Shown: positions 1 through 7,145, numbered from the stretch's first letter. The stretch: DNA of 24,240 nucleotides from Clostridiales bacterium UBA1763 (GCA_002314685.1 DCHB01000066.1:1-24240), one strand, 5' to 3'. Made by a program: numbers and translations. The notes: generated by a model from the letters alone, not told the origin.

Positions 1-2
1 TT

Positions 3-56
3 TTCTTCAATGAAATGATAGGCTTGAGGGCATCGACAAGGGCATCGAGGGCATAA
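3..56 (+). other. Possible tail of an upstream reading frame ending where the next begins
   Basis: Reading frame 3 is open from the window start and reads FFNEMIG before running into arginine/alanine-rich translation and a TAA at 54-56. The downstream frame (frame 2) has a TGA at 11-13. The first few residues of frame 3 followed by the frame-2 sequence after about position 20 would make one continuous coiled-coil protein, so this may be the 5' side of a frameshifted gene. Only seven or so plausible codons are visible, so this is weak evidence. Confidence 0.25.
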
Positions 57-673
57 GCACGGGCATAGCCGAGATGAAGTCGGGCGTCAGCGAAATGGAA
101 GACGGTATGGCTGAGCTCAGCGAGGGCATAGCGGGCGTAACAAAGGGCATCGACGGTATGAACGCGGGTATTGCTCAGCAGGAGCAGGCGATAGCGGGCA
201 TAGAGCAGGCAATTACCCTTGCACAGTCGGGCATGATGGGACCCGTCTCCGAGGATGACATTAACGAAATGAAGGCACAGCTTCAGCAGCTTCAGGGCGC
301 AAAGGCGGGCGTTGAGGCAAAGCGCGATGAGGCGGTTGCACAAAGAGCCCAGATGCAGTCGGCACTCGAGCAGATGAGTGCGGGCAAGGATGAGCTAAAC
401 AGCGCAATCGCTCAGACCGAGGAGCAGAAATCCCTCATGGAAAGAGCAAAGGAGCTCATGCAGGAGATTAAGGACGAAATCCCCGATGTATTCGAGCAGG
501 CAAAGACAAATTATCTCAACGCCGTTGACGGCGAGAGTGACGCAATAGAGGCGGTTTATCAGAACACTCTCAACAGTGGCTTTAAGAATATGTTTATCTG
601 CGTGACGGCATTCAATGTCCTCGGACTCATCCTCCTTGCATTCTACAAGGACGACAAAAAGAAAATCGCATAA
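14..673 (+). CDS. C-terminal part of a coiled-coil membrane protein (MFS-type transporter tail suspected), 5' end broken or outside the window
   Basis: The frame is open from codon 14-16 (after a TGA at 11-13) to the TAA at 671-673. The first ATG, at 74, has no Shine-Dalgarno site, so it is unlikely to be a real start and the protein should extend further upstream. The first 70 or so residues are a Gly/Ile/Met-rich heptad-like pattern (for example GIDKGIEGISTGIAEM), then a charged coiled coil, and near the end one hydrophobic segment (MFICVTAFNVLGLILLAFY) with a basic tail DDKKKIA. A final helix followed by a short basic tail is what the last helix of a major-facilitator transporter looks like, and some Firmicute transporters carry such a coiled-coil loop before it. 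That assignment is inference. A membrane-anchored coiled-coil protein of another kind remains possible. The missing start and the TGA at 11-13 suggest a frameshift. Confidence 0.55.
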   Translation, partial: NDRLEGIDKGIEGISTGIAEMKSGVSEMEDGMAELSEGIAGVTKGIDGMNAGIAQQEQAIAGIEQAITLAQSGMMGPVSEDDINEMKAQLQQLQGAKAGVEAKRDEAVAQRAQMQSALEQMSAGKDELNSAIAQTEEQKSLMERAKELMQEIKDEIPDVFEQAKTNYLNAVDGESDAIEAVYQNTLNSGFKNMFICVTAFNVLGLILLAFYKDDKKKIA

Positions 674-678
674 CATAA

Positions 679-694
679 GGGCGGTGCACCGCCC
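679..694. repeat. 16-bp perfect palindrome in the 3' untranslated region
   Basis: GGGCGGTGCACCGCCC is fully self-complementary and sits six bases after the stop codon of the upstream gene, just before the terminator hairpin. It may be a second stem-loop that supports termination or protects the 3' end. Confidence 0.6.
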
Positions 695-698
695 AAAT

Positions 699-735
699 AA
701 AAAGCGTGTTCACTTGAAGTGAACACGCTTTTTTG
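699..735. terminator. Bidirectional intrinsic terminator
   Basis: The arms AAAAGCGTGTTCACTT (700-715) and AAGTGAACACGCTTTT (717-732) are perfect reverse complements, with a T run on the plus side and a T run (TTTTTA) on the minus side. It lies between the converging partial membrane-protein gene and the cupin gene and can serve both. Confidence 0.9.
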
Positions 736-738
736 TAT

Positions 739-1086
739 TCAGCTGTAAAGAATAAGAGCAATAAACTCAAGCGGGGTGTCGCCGAGATTTTTAAGCCCGT
801 GCATCTGCCCGTCGAGGCATATTGCGGTGTCGCCCGCCTTGACGGTGACGACAGTGCCGTTGTCGTTGTACTCACCCTCACCGCTGAGGAAGTAGAAAAA
901 TTCGCTGTCGCCCGAATGATAATGCTCACCGATTGTATTGCCCGCCGCGAGAATCATGTGATTGAACATTCTGCCCTTGCCGAGCATTTCGTCTGCACCG
1001 TTCAGAATCTTGTGCATTTCGGCCTCGCCGATGCCGTTTCTTATGCACTTGAATTCAACCTGCTGTTCGTCTTTTCTTCTTATCAT
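739..1086 (-). CDS. Small single-domain cupin protein
   Basis: This 115-residue protein has both cupin motifs. Motif 1 around residues 50-69 has the metal-ligand pattern H55, H57 and E62 (GEHYHSGDSEFFYFLSG). Motif 2 around residues 85-100 ends GQMHGLKN, with H96 as the fourth ligand. Small cupins are cytosolic beta-barrels that bind a divalent metal and act as isomerases, dioxygenases or ligand sensors; the sequence does not show which. Its ATG overlaps the stop of the upstream alcohol dehydrogenase gene by four bases (ATGA at 1083-1086), so the two are translationally coupled and probably serve one pathway. The family call is confident, the substrate unknown. Confidence 0.85.
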   Translation of the reverse strand: MIRRKDEQQVEFKCIRNGIGEAEMHKILNGADEMLGKGRMFNHMILAAGNTIGEHYHSGDSEFFYFLSGEGEYNDNGTVVTVKAGDTAICLDGQMHGLKNLGDTPLEFIALILYS

Positions 1087-2192
1087 GATAAAGTTCCTTT
1101 CACAAACTTTTTGGTTAACATAATCCCTATATCCTCCGCCGTAACATCGCCGACGGTGTTTTTAACTGAGCCGTTATTTTCCCAGCGGGGCAGGGCGGCG
1201 GCAATCTCCGCCTCGGTCATTTCGATAGCCCTGTCGGGCAAAACAGCCTCAACAAGAGCCTTGAGCATAGCCTCATCACAGCCTATGCCGTCATAAAACT
1301 GCTCTGCAAGGCTTGTACCCGCAACGTGCTCTAAAAGCTCGGGCAGGAAGTACGCGCAGGCGAAGCCGTGCGGGATGCCGTAGCTTTCGGTGAGATAGTA
1401 GCCGACATTGTGCGGGAAAACAGTGCCCGTAACGGAGATTGCAAGTCCGCCTAAGATTGAAGCCTCGTACATAGCCTCGCGCTGAGTTATGCTGAGCGCT
1501 TCGCCTCTTGCCGCGGCTGTAAGCGCGGGGAGCATGAGCCGTATGCCGCGCACGGAAAATGCACGGGAAATCTCGTTTGCCTTCTTGCTGAAAAAGCTCT
1601 CCGTGCAGTGCGCTATAACGTCAATGCCCGTTGAGAGCGTGACCGACTGCGGAAGGGAAGCGGTGTATTTTGCGTCGCCGAAGGCGAGGGCGGCATACAT
1701 ACTGTTTACGTGAATACTGTGCTTGCGGCGCTTTGAATCCGTCAGCACGGCAACATTCGTAACCTCACTGCCCGTGCCCGAGGTCGTGCCGACAAGCGCA
1801 ATCGGCAGGGGAGTGTGCGCCCATTTTGCGGAATAAAACTCCGCCTCGTCCATGTCGGGATTTGCGGCAAAAACGGCAGTCGCCTTAGCCGCATCGAGCG
1901 CCGAGCCTCCGCCTATGCCGATAATAAACTCCGCACCGAAGCTCTGCGCCGCTTTACCCGCCCTCATGCAGGCGGAAAGCTCGGGATTTTGCCCGATTTC
2001 ATCAAAAAGCGTCCATTTAATCTGTGCCTCGTTCAAAACAGAGGTCACATCGTCAAGCGCTCCCGTCTTTCTCGCCGCGGTTTTGCCCGTGACTATAAGA
2101 CAGCTTTTGCCGAGTGCAGTCAGGGCGGCGGCGTTTCTTTTAACGCTTTCCTCACCGCTTAAAACCTTGACGGGCATATAAAAATTAAGCAT
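1083..2192 (-). CDS. Iron-containing (group III) alcohol dehydrogenase family protein
   Basis: The 369-residue length is typical of the family. The N-terminal dinucleotide domain carries GIGGGSALD (92-100) and TTSGTGSEV (136-144). The C-terminal helical domain carries the usual metal ligands: D191 and H195 in GIDVIAHCTE, H261 in FPHNVGY and H275 in GIPHGFA. Members reduce aldehydes to alcohols, or the reverse, with NAD(P)H in the cytosol; substrates include butanol, 1,3-propanediol, lactaldehyde and glycerol. The particular substrate cannot be read here. The start is an ATG with GGAGG placed seven bases upstream. It is the first gene of a two-gene minus-strand operon with the cupin, transcribed from a strong promoter at 2222-2250 that overlaps an inverted repeat. 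Confidence 0.9.
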   Translation of the reverse strand: MLNFYMPVKVLSGEESVKRNAAALTALGKSCLIVTGKTAARKTGALDDVTSVLNEAQIKWTLFDEIGQNPELSACMRAGKAAQSFGAEFIIGIGGGSALDAAKATAVFAANPDMDEAEFYSAKWAHTPLPIALVGTTSGTGSEVTNVAVLTDSKRRKHSIHVNSMYAALAFGDAKYTASLPQSVTLSTGIDVIAHCTESFFSKKANEISRAFSVRGIRLMLPALTAAARGEALSITQREAMYEASILGGLAISVTGTVFPHNVGYYLTESYGIPHGFACAYFLPELLEHVAGTSLAEQFYDGIGCDEAMLKALVEAVLPDRAIEMTEAEIAAALPRWENNGSVKNTVGDVTAEDIGIMLTKKFVKGTLS

Positions 2193-2221
2193 ATTTTGCC
2201 TCCGTAGCTTATTTCTATTAT

Positions 2222-2250
2222 ATTGTATAAAACTCCCCGTGTCATGTCAA
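2222..2250 (-). promoter_or_regulatory. Promoter of the alcohol dehydrogenase-cupin operon
   Basis: Read on the minus strand, TTGACA (2250-2245) is followed after exactly 17 bases by TACAAT (2227-2222), a near-consensus housekeeping promoter ending about 30 bases before the start codon. Confidence 0.8.
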
Positions 2251-2260
2251 CTGCTATGAC
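2241..2260. promoter_or_regulatory. Candidate operator over the -35 of the dehydrogenase promoter
   Basis: GTCAT (2241-2245) and ATGAC (2256-2260) form a perfect 5-bp inverted repeat with a 10-base spacer. It covers the -35 hexamer of the minus-strand promoter, where a repressor would block RNA polymerase. The half-sites are short, so chance is not excluded. Confidence 0.4.
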
Positions 2261-2268
2261 GTAAAATG

Positions 2269-2294
2269 AACGGGAAGTGAATTTTTGTCCCGTT
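2269..2294. repeat. 7-bp inverted repeat in the divergent intergenic region
   Basis: AACGGGA (2269-2275) and TCCCGTT (2288-2294) are perfect reverse complements separated by 12 bases. It lies just upstream of the symporter promoter and behind the dehydrogenase promoter, so it could bind a regulator of either. Confidence 0.45.
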
Positions 2295-2316
2295 TGAAAA
2301 ATAATTAAAAAATTTG

Positions 2317-2345
2317 TTGTATTTGTCGAAAAAGGGTGTTAAAAT
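2317..2345 (+). promoter_or_regulatory. Likely promoter of the symporter gene
   Basis: TTGTAT (2317-2322), 17 bases, then TAAAAT (2340-2345), about 30 bases before the start codon. The region is very A/T rich, so alternative pairings exist. Confidence 0.5.
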
Positions 2346-2376
2346 AATTTCATAATAAATTTAAGGGGGTTTGTTT

Positions 2377-3756
2377 GTGGACTATTCAGCAGCAAATGCT
2401 TCATTGTGGAACATTATTATTCAGTTGGGCTTTATTGCGGGCGCTATCCTGCTCGGCGGCTTTCTGAGAAACAACATCAGCTTTATTAGAAAGAGCATGA
2501 TGCCGATTTCGGTTGTCGGCGGCTTCATTCTTCTCATATTAAAATGCTGCGGCATAATAACACTTGATGCCGAAATGCTTGAAATGATAGTGTATCACTG
2601 TATTGCACTCGGCTTTATTGCGATGAGCCTGCGTGTAACAAGCGGCAAGAAGTCCGAGGCAGGCCGTCTTGCGGGACTTAAATCGGGCGCGATTATAGTC
2701 GGCGCATATCTTGTGCAGGCTGTATCGGGACTTGTTATTACGATTACTCTCGCTTACACCTTTATGCCCAAGCTCTTTAAGGCATCGGGCATCCTGCTTC
2801 CCATGGGCTTCGGTCAGGGACCCGGACAGGCAAACAATGTCGGAACGACCTATCAGGCACTCGGCTTCAAGGGCGGACACAGCTTCGGCCTTGCAATCGC
2901 CGCGGCAGGCTATCTGTGCGCGTGCATAGTCGGCGTAATCATTATGAACAGACTTGCAAAGAAGGGCAAAATCAACACCGAGCGCCGCCTGAGAACGGAT
3001 AACGACCTCACTGTCGGCTTCTTCCAGGATAAAAACGAAATTCCCGTCTCCGATTCAATCGACAGACTTTCAATTCAGCTTGCACTCGTCCTCGGTGTGT
3101 ATGTACTGACCTATCTTGCAACATGGGGACTCACCTCGGGCATCTCCGCAATAAGCGAGGGACTTGCAAATACGCTAAACACTCTGCTGTGGGGCTTTAA
3201 CTTCATCATCGGCTCGGCTATTGCAATGCTCGTGCGCACACTGCTAAACAAGGCAAAGAACGCCAAGGTTATGGAAAGACAGTATCAGAACAACTACCTG
3301 CTAAACCGTCTTTCGGGCTTCTTCTTCGATATTATGATAGTCGCGGGTATTGCCGCAATCAATCCCGAGGAGCTTAGCGGACTGTGGATACCGTTTGCAC
3401 TGCTGTGCATAGCGGGCGGCGTGCTCACATGGGTTTACCTTTCAATCGTCTGCAAGGCGACCTACAAGGGCTATTACTACGAGGGACTTATCTCCATGTA
3501 CGGTATGCTCACGGGTACTATCGGCTCGGGCATCCTGCTCCTGCGTGAGATTGACCCCGATTACGAAACTCCCGCGGCAAACAATCTCGTGCTCGGAAGC
3601 TCCTTTGCAATCATCTTCGGCGCACCCGTACTGCTTCTTGTCGGACTTGCTCCCAAGTCGGATATTATGTGCCTGCTGACAACCCTGATTGCGGCGGTAT
3701 ATCTCGGAATAATGCTCCTTGTAATTTTCAAGGCGGGCAACAAAAAGAAAGATTGA
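2377..3756 (+). CDS. Sodium/glutamate-type symporter (ESS/GltS-like) integral membrane protein
   Basis: This 459-residue protein is almost entirely hydrophobic, with about ten to eleven membrane helices in two halves joined by a charged cytoplasmic linker (roughly residues 200-230, KKGKINTERRLRTDNDLTVG). The glycine-rich stretch GFGQGPGQANNVGT near residue 150 and the matching hairpin in the second half (LTGTIGSGILLLREID) fit the inverted-repeat design of GltS-type transporters, which take up glutamate with sodium. The start is GTG at 2377 because AAGGGGG (2363-2369) lies seven bases upstream; the TTG at 2371 is too close to that site. It is monocistronic, divergent from the dehydrogenase operon and closed by a terminator. 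The substrate is inferred from the family and could be another dicarboxylate or amino acid. Confidence 0.75.
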   Translation: MDYSAANASLWNIIIQLGFIAGAILLGGFLRNNISFIRKSMMPISVVGGFILLILKCCGIITLDAEMLEMIVYHCIALGFIAMSLRVTSGKKSEAGRLAGLKSGAIIVGAYLVQAVSGLVITITLAYTFMPKLFKASGILLPMGFGQGPGQANNVGTTYQALGFKGGHSFGLAIAAAGYLCACIVGVIIMNRLAKKGKINTERRLRTDNDLTVGFFQDKNEIPVSDSIDRLSIQLALVLGVYVLTYLATWGLTSGISAISEGLANTLNTLLWGFNFIIGSAIAMLVRTLLNKAKNAKVMERQYQNNYLLNRLSGFFFDIMIVAGIAAINPEELSGLWIPFALLCIAGGVLTWVYLSIVCKATYKGYYYEGLISMYGMLTGTIGSGILLLREIDPDYETPAANNLVLGSSFAIIFGAPVLLLVGLAPKSDIMCLLTTLIAAVYLGIMLLVIFKAGNKKKD

Positions 3757-3776
3757 TTTCATCTGAAAATAACACT

Positions 3777-3815
3777 AACGGGCTTGTAATTTGCAAGCCC
3801 GTTTTGCTTTTTTGC
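3777..3815 (+). terminator. Intrinsic terminator of the symporter gene
   Basis: AACGGGCTTG (3777-3786) pairs with CAAGCCCGTT (3794-3803), followed by the T-rich tail TTGCTTTTTT. Confidence 0.85.
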
Positions 3816-3865
3816 GGCGAAAACGGGAGGGTATGAAAAATAGGGGTCAAAAAAATCTCCATTTG

Positions 3866-3878
3866 GACATAATATGTC
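3866..3878. promoter_or_regulatory. Candidate operator upstream of the flavoprotein promoter
   Basis: GACATAATATGTC is a perfect palindrome around a single central base. It ends ten bases before the -35 hexamer, a position usual for an activator or for a repressor acting with a second site. The binding protein is unknown. Confidence 0.45.
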
Positions 3879-3888
3879 GAATTACATA

Positions 3889-3917
3889 TTGAATTAAATT
3901 GAGCAAAATGCTATACT
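3889..3917 (+). promoter_or_regulatory. Promoter of the flavoprotein-hypA operon
   Basis: TTGAAT (3889-3894), a 17-base spacer, and TATACT (3912-3917). Predicted transcription starts near 3924, giving a leader of about 50 bases before the AAAGGAG ribosome binding site and the ATG at 3975. Confidence 0.75.
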
Positions 3918-3974
3918 CTTTCTGTGTAAGGCAAAATAGTAAGTTATTTTTTTAATATCTGAAAGGAGAAGAGT

Positions 3975-6713
3975 ATGGTAACAAACAAAGAAAACCTGTT
4001 TAAGCTCGGCAAAAAAATGACTGACCGTGCCATGCAGCAGCTTGGCATAGAGAAGATCACTGAGGCAGACCCCGAATATTGGGGACTGTGCAATATTCTC
4101 GACGATGAGATGGTCGAAATTGCACTTAAGATGCCCGACAAGCGCGTACCCATCACCCTCGCAGAAATGGTCAAGAAGACCGGTTGGGAAAAGGAAGCTC
4201 TCGATGCAAAGATGCAGGAGATGAGCGAAATCGGTATCATCGAGTACAACTGGGAGAATGAGACCCGCACAAAGCAGTACATTCTGCCCCGTTTCGTTCC
4301 CGGTGCAGCTGAGTTCATGAACATGAAGAAGGCTCAGATCGAGAAGTACCCCGAGGTCACTGAGTTCTTCAACAACATGGCTCGCCTTCCCCTCGAAGGC
4401 ATCACCCCGCTGGTACCTCCCGGAGGCTCAGGCGTCGGCATGCACGTTATCCCCGTTGAGAAGGCAATTGCTCACGAAAGCCAGTCCGTTTCCGTTGAGC
4501 ATCTGTCCGAGTGGCTGAAGAAGTACGATTACTTCTCCATCGGTGTCTGCTCCTGCCGTACCGTTGAGTCCTTCAACGGCAGAGGCTCAGGCGATATGCC
4601 CAACCATTGGTGTATCGCTGTCGGTGACTGCGCTCGCTACTGCGACGAGACCGGCAAGGAAGGTCTTTCCAACGTCAGCTACGAGAAGGTAATGGAAGTT
4701 CTGCAGCGCGCAGAGGAAGAGGGCTATGTCCACCAGATTACCAATATCGACGGCGAAGGCAAGATTTTCGCAATCTGCAACTGCGCAATCGGTGTCTGCT
4801 ACGCACTGCGTACCAGCCAGCTGTTCAATACCCCCAACCTTTCCGCATCTGCATACCGCGCACACGTCGAGACCGAGAAGTGCGTTGCCTGCGGCAAGTG
4901 TGTTGAGGTCTGCCCCGTCGGTGCGGCAAAGCTCGGTCAGAAGCTCTGCACCAAGAACGGCGCAATTGAATATCCCAAGTTCCCGCTTCCCGATGAGATG
5001 AGATGGGGCAAGCACATGTGGAACGAGAATTACAAGGACGACAACCAGGTCAACTGCTATGACACAGGTACAGCTCCCTGTAAGACCGCATGTCCCGCAC
5101 ATATCGCAGTTCAGGGCTACATCCGTATGGCAAGCGAAGGCCGTTACAGAGACGCTCTTGCACTGATTAAGCAGGATAACCCCTTCCCCGCAGTCTGCGG
5201 CAGCATCTGCAACCGCCGCTGTGAAGATGCCTGCACAAGAGGCACCGTTGACCAGCCCGTTGCAATCGACGAAATCAAGAAGTTCATCGCAGAGAAGGAA
5301 ATCAACGAGAAGGATCGTTACATTCCGCCTCGCAGAACAAAGAAGCTCTCCCTCGACGATTACGAGGAGAACATTGCAGTTATCGGTGCAGGCCCTGCAG
5401 GTATGAGCTGTGCTTACTACCTTGCAAACATGGGTTATCCCGTAACCGTATTTGATAAGAACAAGGTTCCCGGCGGTATGCTCACCATGGGCATCCCCTC
5501 CTTCCGTCTCGACCGCAAGGTCATCAACGCTGAAATCGACGTTCTCAAGAAGATGGGCGTTAAGTTCAAGTGCGGCGTTGAGGTCGGCAAGGACGTCACC
5601 ATTGAGCAGCTGCGTGAGCAGGGCTTCAAGGGCTTCTTCGTTGCAATCGGTGCACAGAAGTCTGCAAAGCTCGGCATCGCAGGCGAAGATCTGCCCGGAG
5701 TATGGGGCGGCATTGACTTCCTGCGCGAGGTCAATCTCGGCAACGAGGTTAAGCTCGGCAAGCGCGTTGCAGTCATCGGCGGCGGCAATGTTGCAATGGA
5801 CGTAGTCCGCACCGCAGTTCGCGTAGGCGCAGAGCAGGCATACGTTGTCTATCGCCGCAGCGAAGAAGAGATGCCCGCAGACAAGGAAGAGGTTGCAGAA
5901 GCAATCGCAGAGGGCGTAAAGTTCTGCTACCTCAATGCTCCTGTTGAGATTACTGCAGGCAAGAACGGCAAGGTCGGCGGTCTTGTTGTTGAGCTTATGG
6001 AGCTTGGCGAGCCCGATGAAAAGGGTCGCAGAAAGCCCGTCGGCACCGGCAAGTTCGAGACTCTTAAGGTCGATGCAGTTATCGGCGCAGTCGGTCAGAC
6101 AATCGACTGGGGCGAGCTGGATACCGGCGCAATGGTCAAGGGCAATAAGGACGCAGCAGAGGCTGACGGCTTCACCCTCCAGACCGCACAGCCCGACATC
6201 TTTGTCGGCGGCGACTGCTTCACCGGTCCTAAGTTCGCAATTGACGCAATTGCTGCAGGCCGCGAAGGCGCAATCTCCCTGCACCGCTACGTACATCCCG
6301 GTCAGAGCCTCACTCTCGCACGTAACCGCCGCGACTTCATCGAGCTGAACAAGAACGACATCGTACTCGGTGTTGAGAGCTTCGACAAGCCCGGCCGTCA
6401 GCAGGTCGCACACGACCCGAAGAAGGCAAAGACCATGAAGAACGATCGCGTCACCTTCACCGAAGAGCAGGTCAAGGCAGAGGCATCACGTTGCCTCGGC
6501 TGCGGTGCAACTATCGTTGATACAAACCGCTGCATCGGCTGCGGTCTGTGCACCACCCGCTGCGAATTTGACGCAATCCACCTGAGCCGCGACTTCCCCG
6601 AGGCATCCGAGATGTGCACTGCCGAGGATAAGATGAAGAAGATTATCCCCTACATGGCAAAGCGCGCAGGCAAGATCGCCATTAAGGAACTCAAGGAAAA
6701 GTTCTGCAAGTAA
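3975..6713 (+). CDS. Multidomain iron-sulfur flavoprotein: N-terminal Cys-rich domain, ferredoxin domain, NfnB/GltD-like FAD/NAD(P) oxidoreductase core, C-terminal ferredoxin domain
   Basis: This 912-residue cytosolic protein reads in order as follows. Residues 1-290 are a domain with a helix-turn-helix-like segment (55-95) and conserved cysteines C192/C194 (CSCR), C213, C219, C223, C268/C270 and C275. A four-cysteine ferredoxin motif follows at 303-313 (CVACGKCVEVCP). Residues 361-420 are a Cys-rich helical domain (C361, C369, C373, then C408, C412, C416, C420) as in NfnB, GltD and dihydropyrimidine dehydrogenase. FAD binding is at GAGPAG (471-476), NAD(P) binding at GGGNVA (602-607), and the second FAD contact at GGD (745-747). 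A C-terminal ferredoxin-like domain has C840, C843, C853, C856, C859 and C863. NfnB/GltD relatives move electrons between NAD(P)H, flavin and iron-sulfur clusters; the electron partner here is unknown. Codon use is strongly biased, suggesting high expression. A HypA-like gene follows 21 bases later. Automated labels such as glutamate synthase would probably be wrong, since no glutamine-amidotransferase partner is present. Confidence 0.85.
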   Translation: MVTNKENLFKLGKKMTDRAMQQLGIEKITEADPEYWGLCNILDDEMVEIALKMPDKRVPITLAEMVKKTGWEKEALDAKMQEMSEIGIIEYNWENETRTKQYILPRFVPGAAEFMNMKKAQIEKYPEVTEFFNNMARLPLEGITPLVPPGGSGVGMHVIPVEKAIAHESQSVSVEHLSEWLKKYDYFSIGVCSCRTVESFNGRGSGDMPNHWCIAVGDCARYCDETGKEGLSNVSYEKVMEVLQRAEEEGYVHQITNIDGEGKIFAICNCAIGVCYALRTSQLFNTPNLSASAYRAHVETEKCVACGKCVEVCPVGAAKLGQKLCTKNGAIEYPKFPLPDEMRWGKHMWNENYKDDNQVNCYDTGTAPCKTACPAHIAVQGYIRMASEGRYRDALALIKQDNPFPAVCGSICNRRCEDACTRGTVDQPVAIDEIKKFIAEKEINEKDRYIPPRRTKKLSLDDYEENIAVIGAGPAGMSCAYYLANMGYPVTVFDKNKVPGGMLTMGIPSFRLDRKVINAEIDVLKKMGVKFKCGVEVGKDVTIEQLREQGFKGFFVAIGAQKSAKLGIAGEDLPGVWGGIDFLREVNLGNEVKLGKRVAVIGGGNVAMDVVRTAVRVGAEQAYVVYRRSEEEMPADKEEVAEAIAEGVKFCYLNAPVEITAGKNGKVGGLVVELMELGEPDEKGRRKPVGTGKFETLKVDAVIGAVGQTIDWGELDTGAMVKGNKDAAEADGFTLQTAQPDIFVGGDCFTGPKFAIDAIAAGREGAISLHRYVHPGQSLTLARNRRDFIELNKNDIVLGVESFDKPGRQQVAHDPKKAKTMKNDRVTFTEEQVKAEASRCLGCGATIVDTNRCIGCGLCTTRCEFDAIHLSRDFPEASEMCTAEDKMKKIIPYMAKRAGKIAIKELKEKFCK

Positions 6714-6734
6714 TTTCTATCGGAGGATAAATCC

Positions 6735-7079
6735 ATGCATGAGCTTGGAACAGTAAACTATGTAATAGATGAGGTCGAAAAACTCTGCGAAGAGAACAAT
6801 CTCACCAAGGTCGGCAGTGTAACATTGCAGATAGGTGAGGTAAGCGGCATAATTCCGTCCTACATCGTTGACTTCTGGAATTGGGCAGTCAAAAAGACAA
6901 AGTACCTCACGGAAGCCGAGCTGAAGGTCGAGAATATTGAAGCCCTGACCTTATGTACTGACTGTGAAAAGACTTATCCAACGCTGAAATACGCCAAGGT
7001 TTGTCCTTACTGCAAGAGCGAAAATACATATCTCATTCAGGGTAATGAGTATATGATTAAAGAAATCGAAGCTTGCTGA
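6735..7079 (+). CDS. hypA: HypA-family zinc/nickel protein
   Basis: This 114-residue protein matches HypA in length and layout. It begins MHELG, where Met1-His2-Glu3 is the nickel-binding N-terminus of the family. C74, C77, C90 and C93 form the two CxxC pairs of the structural zinc site (LCTDC and VCPYC). HypA normally delivers nickel to NiFe-hydrogenase with HypB, or to urease. Here the only operon partner is the 912-residue flavoprotein, 21 bases upstream, and no hypB, hypC-F or hydrogenase gene is in view. The ribosome binding site GGAGG is at 6722-6726 and the operon ends in a strong terminator. The fold is assigned confidently, but a nickel role is uncertain; it may be a zinc protein that helps mature or bind the neighbouring flavoprotein. 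Confidence 0.85.
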   Translation: MHELGTVNYVIDEVEKLCEENNLTKVGSVTLQIGEVSGIIPSYIVDFWNWAVKKTKYLTEAELKVENIEALTLCTDCEKTYPTLKYAKVCPYCKSENTYLIQGNEYMIKEIEAC

Positions 7080-7101
7080 AACTCAGATACTCAGATAAAA
7101 G

Positions 7102-7138
7102 AAATCTCCTGCATCGAAAGATGCAGGAGATTTTTTGC
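7102..7138. terminator. Strong intrinsic terminator after hypA
   Basis: AAATCTCCTGCATC (7102-7115) pairs perfectly with GATGCAGGAGATTT (7120-7133) around a GAAA tetraloop, followed by a T run. It lies between converging genes; the opposite strand has only a short T-rich tail, so it may also help end the ABC operon. Confidence 0.92.
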
Positions 7139-7145
7139 TATATAA

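Noticed and set aside
733..1296. Plus-strand frame spanning the cupin and the end of the dehydrogenase gene
   Set aside because: It crosses two well-supported minus-strand genes and lacks a ribosome site.
2371..2376. TTG at 2371 as the start of the symporter gene
   Set aside because: It lies one base from the ribosome binding site; the GTG at 2377 is correctly spaced.
4587..6413. A 608-codon open frame on the minus strand opposite the flavoprotein gene
   Set aside because: Its composition (rich in Leu, Cys, Ala, Asp) is what the complement of biased sense codons gives, it has no motif, and the sense protein is fully explained by known domains. It is used only as evidence of codon bias.
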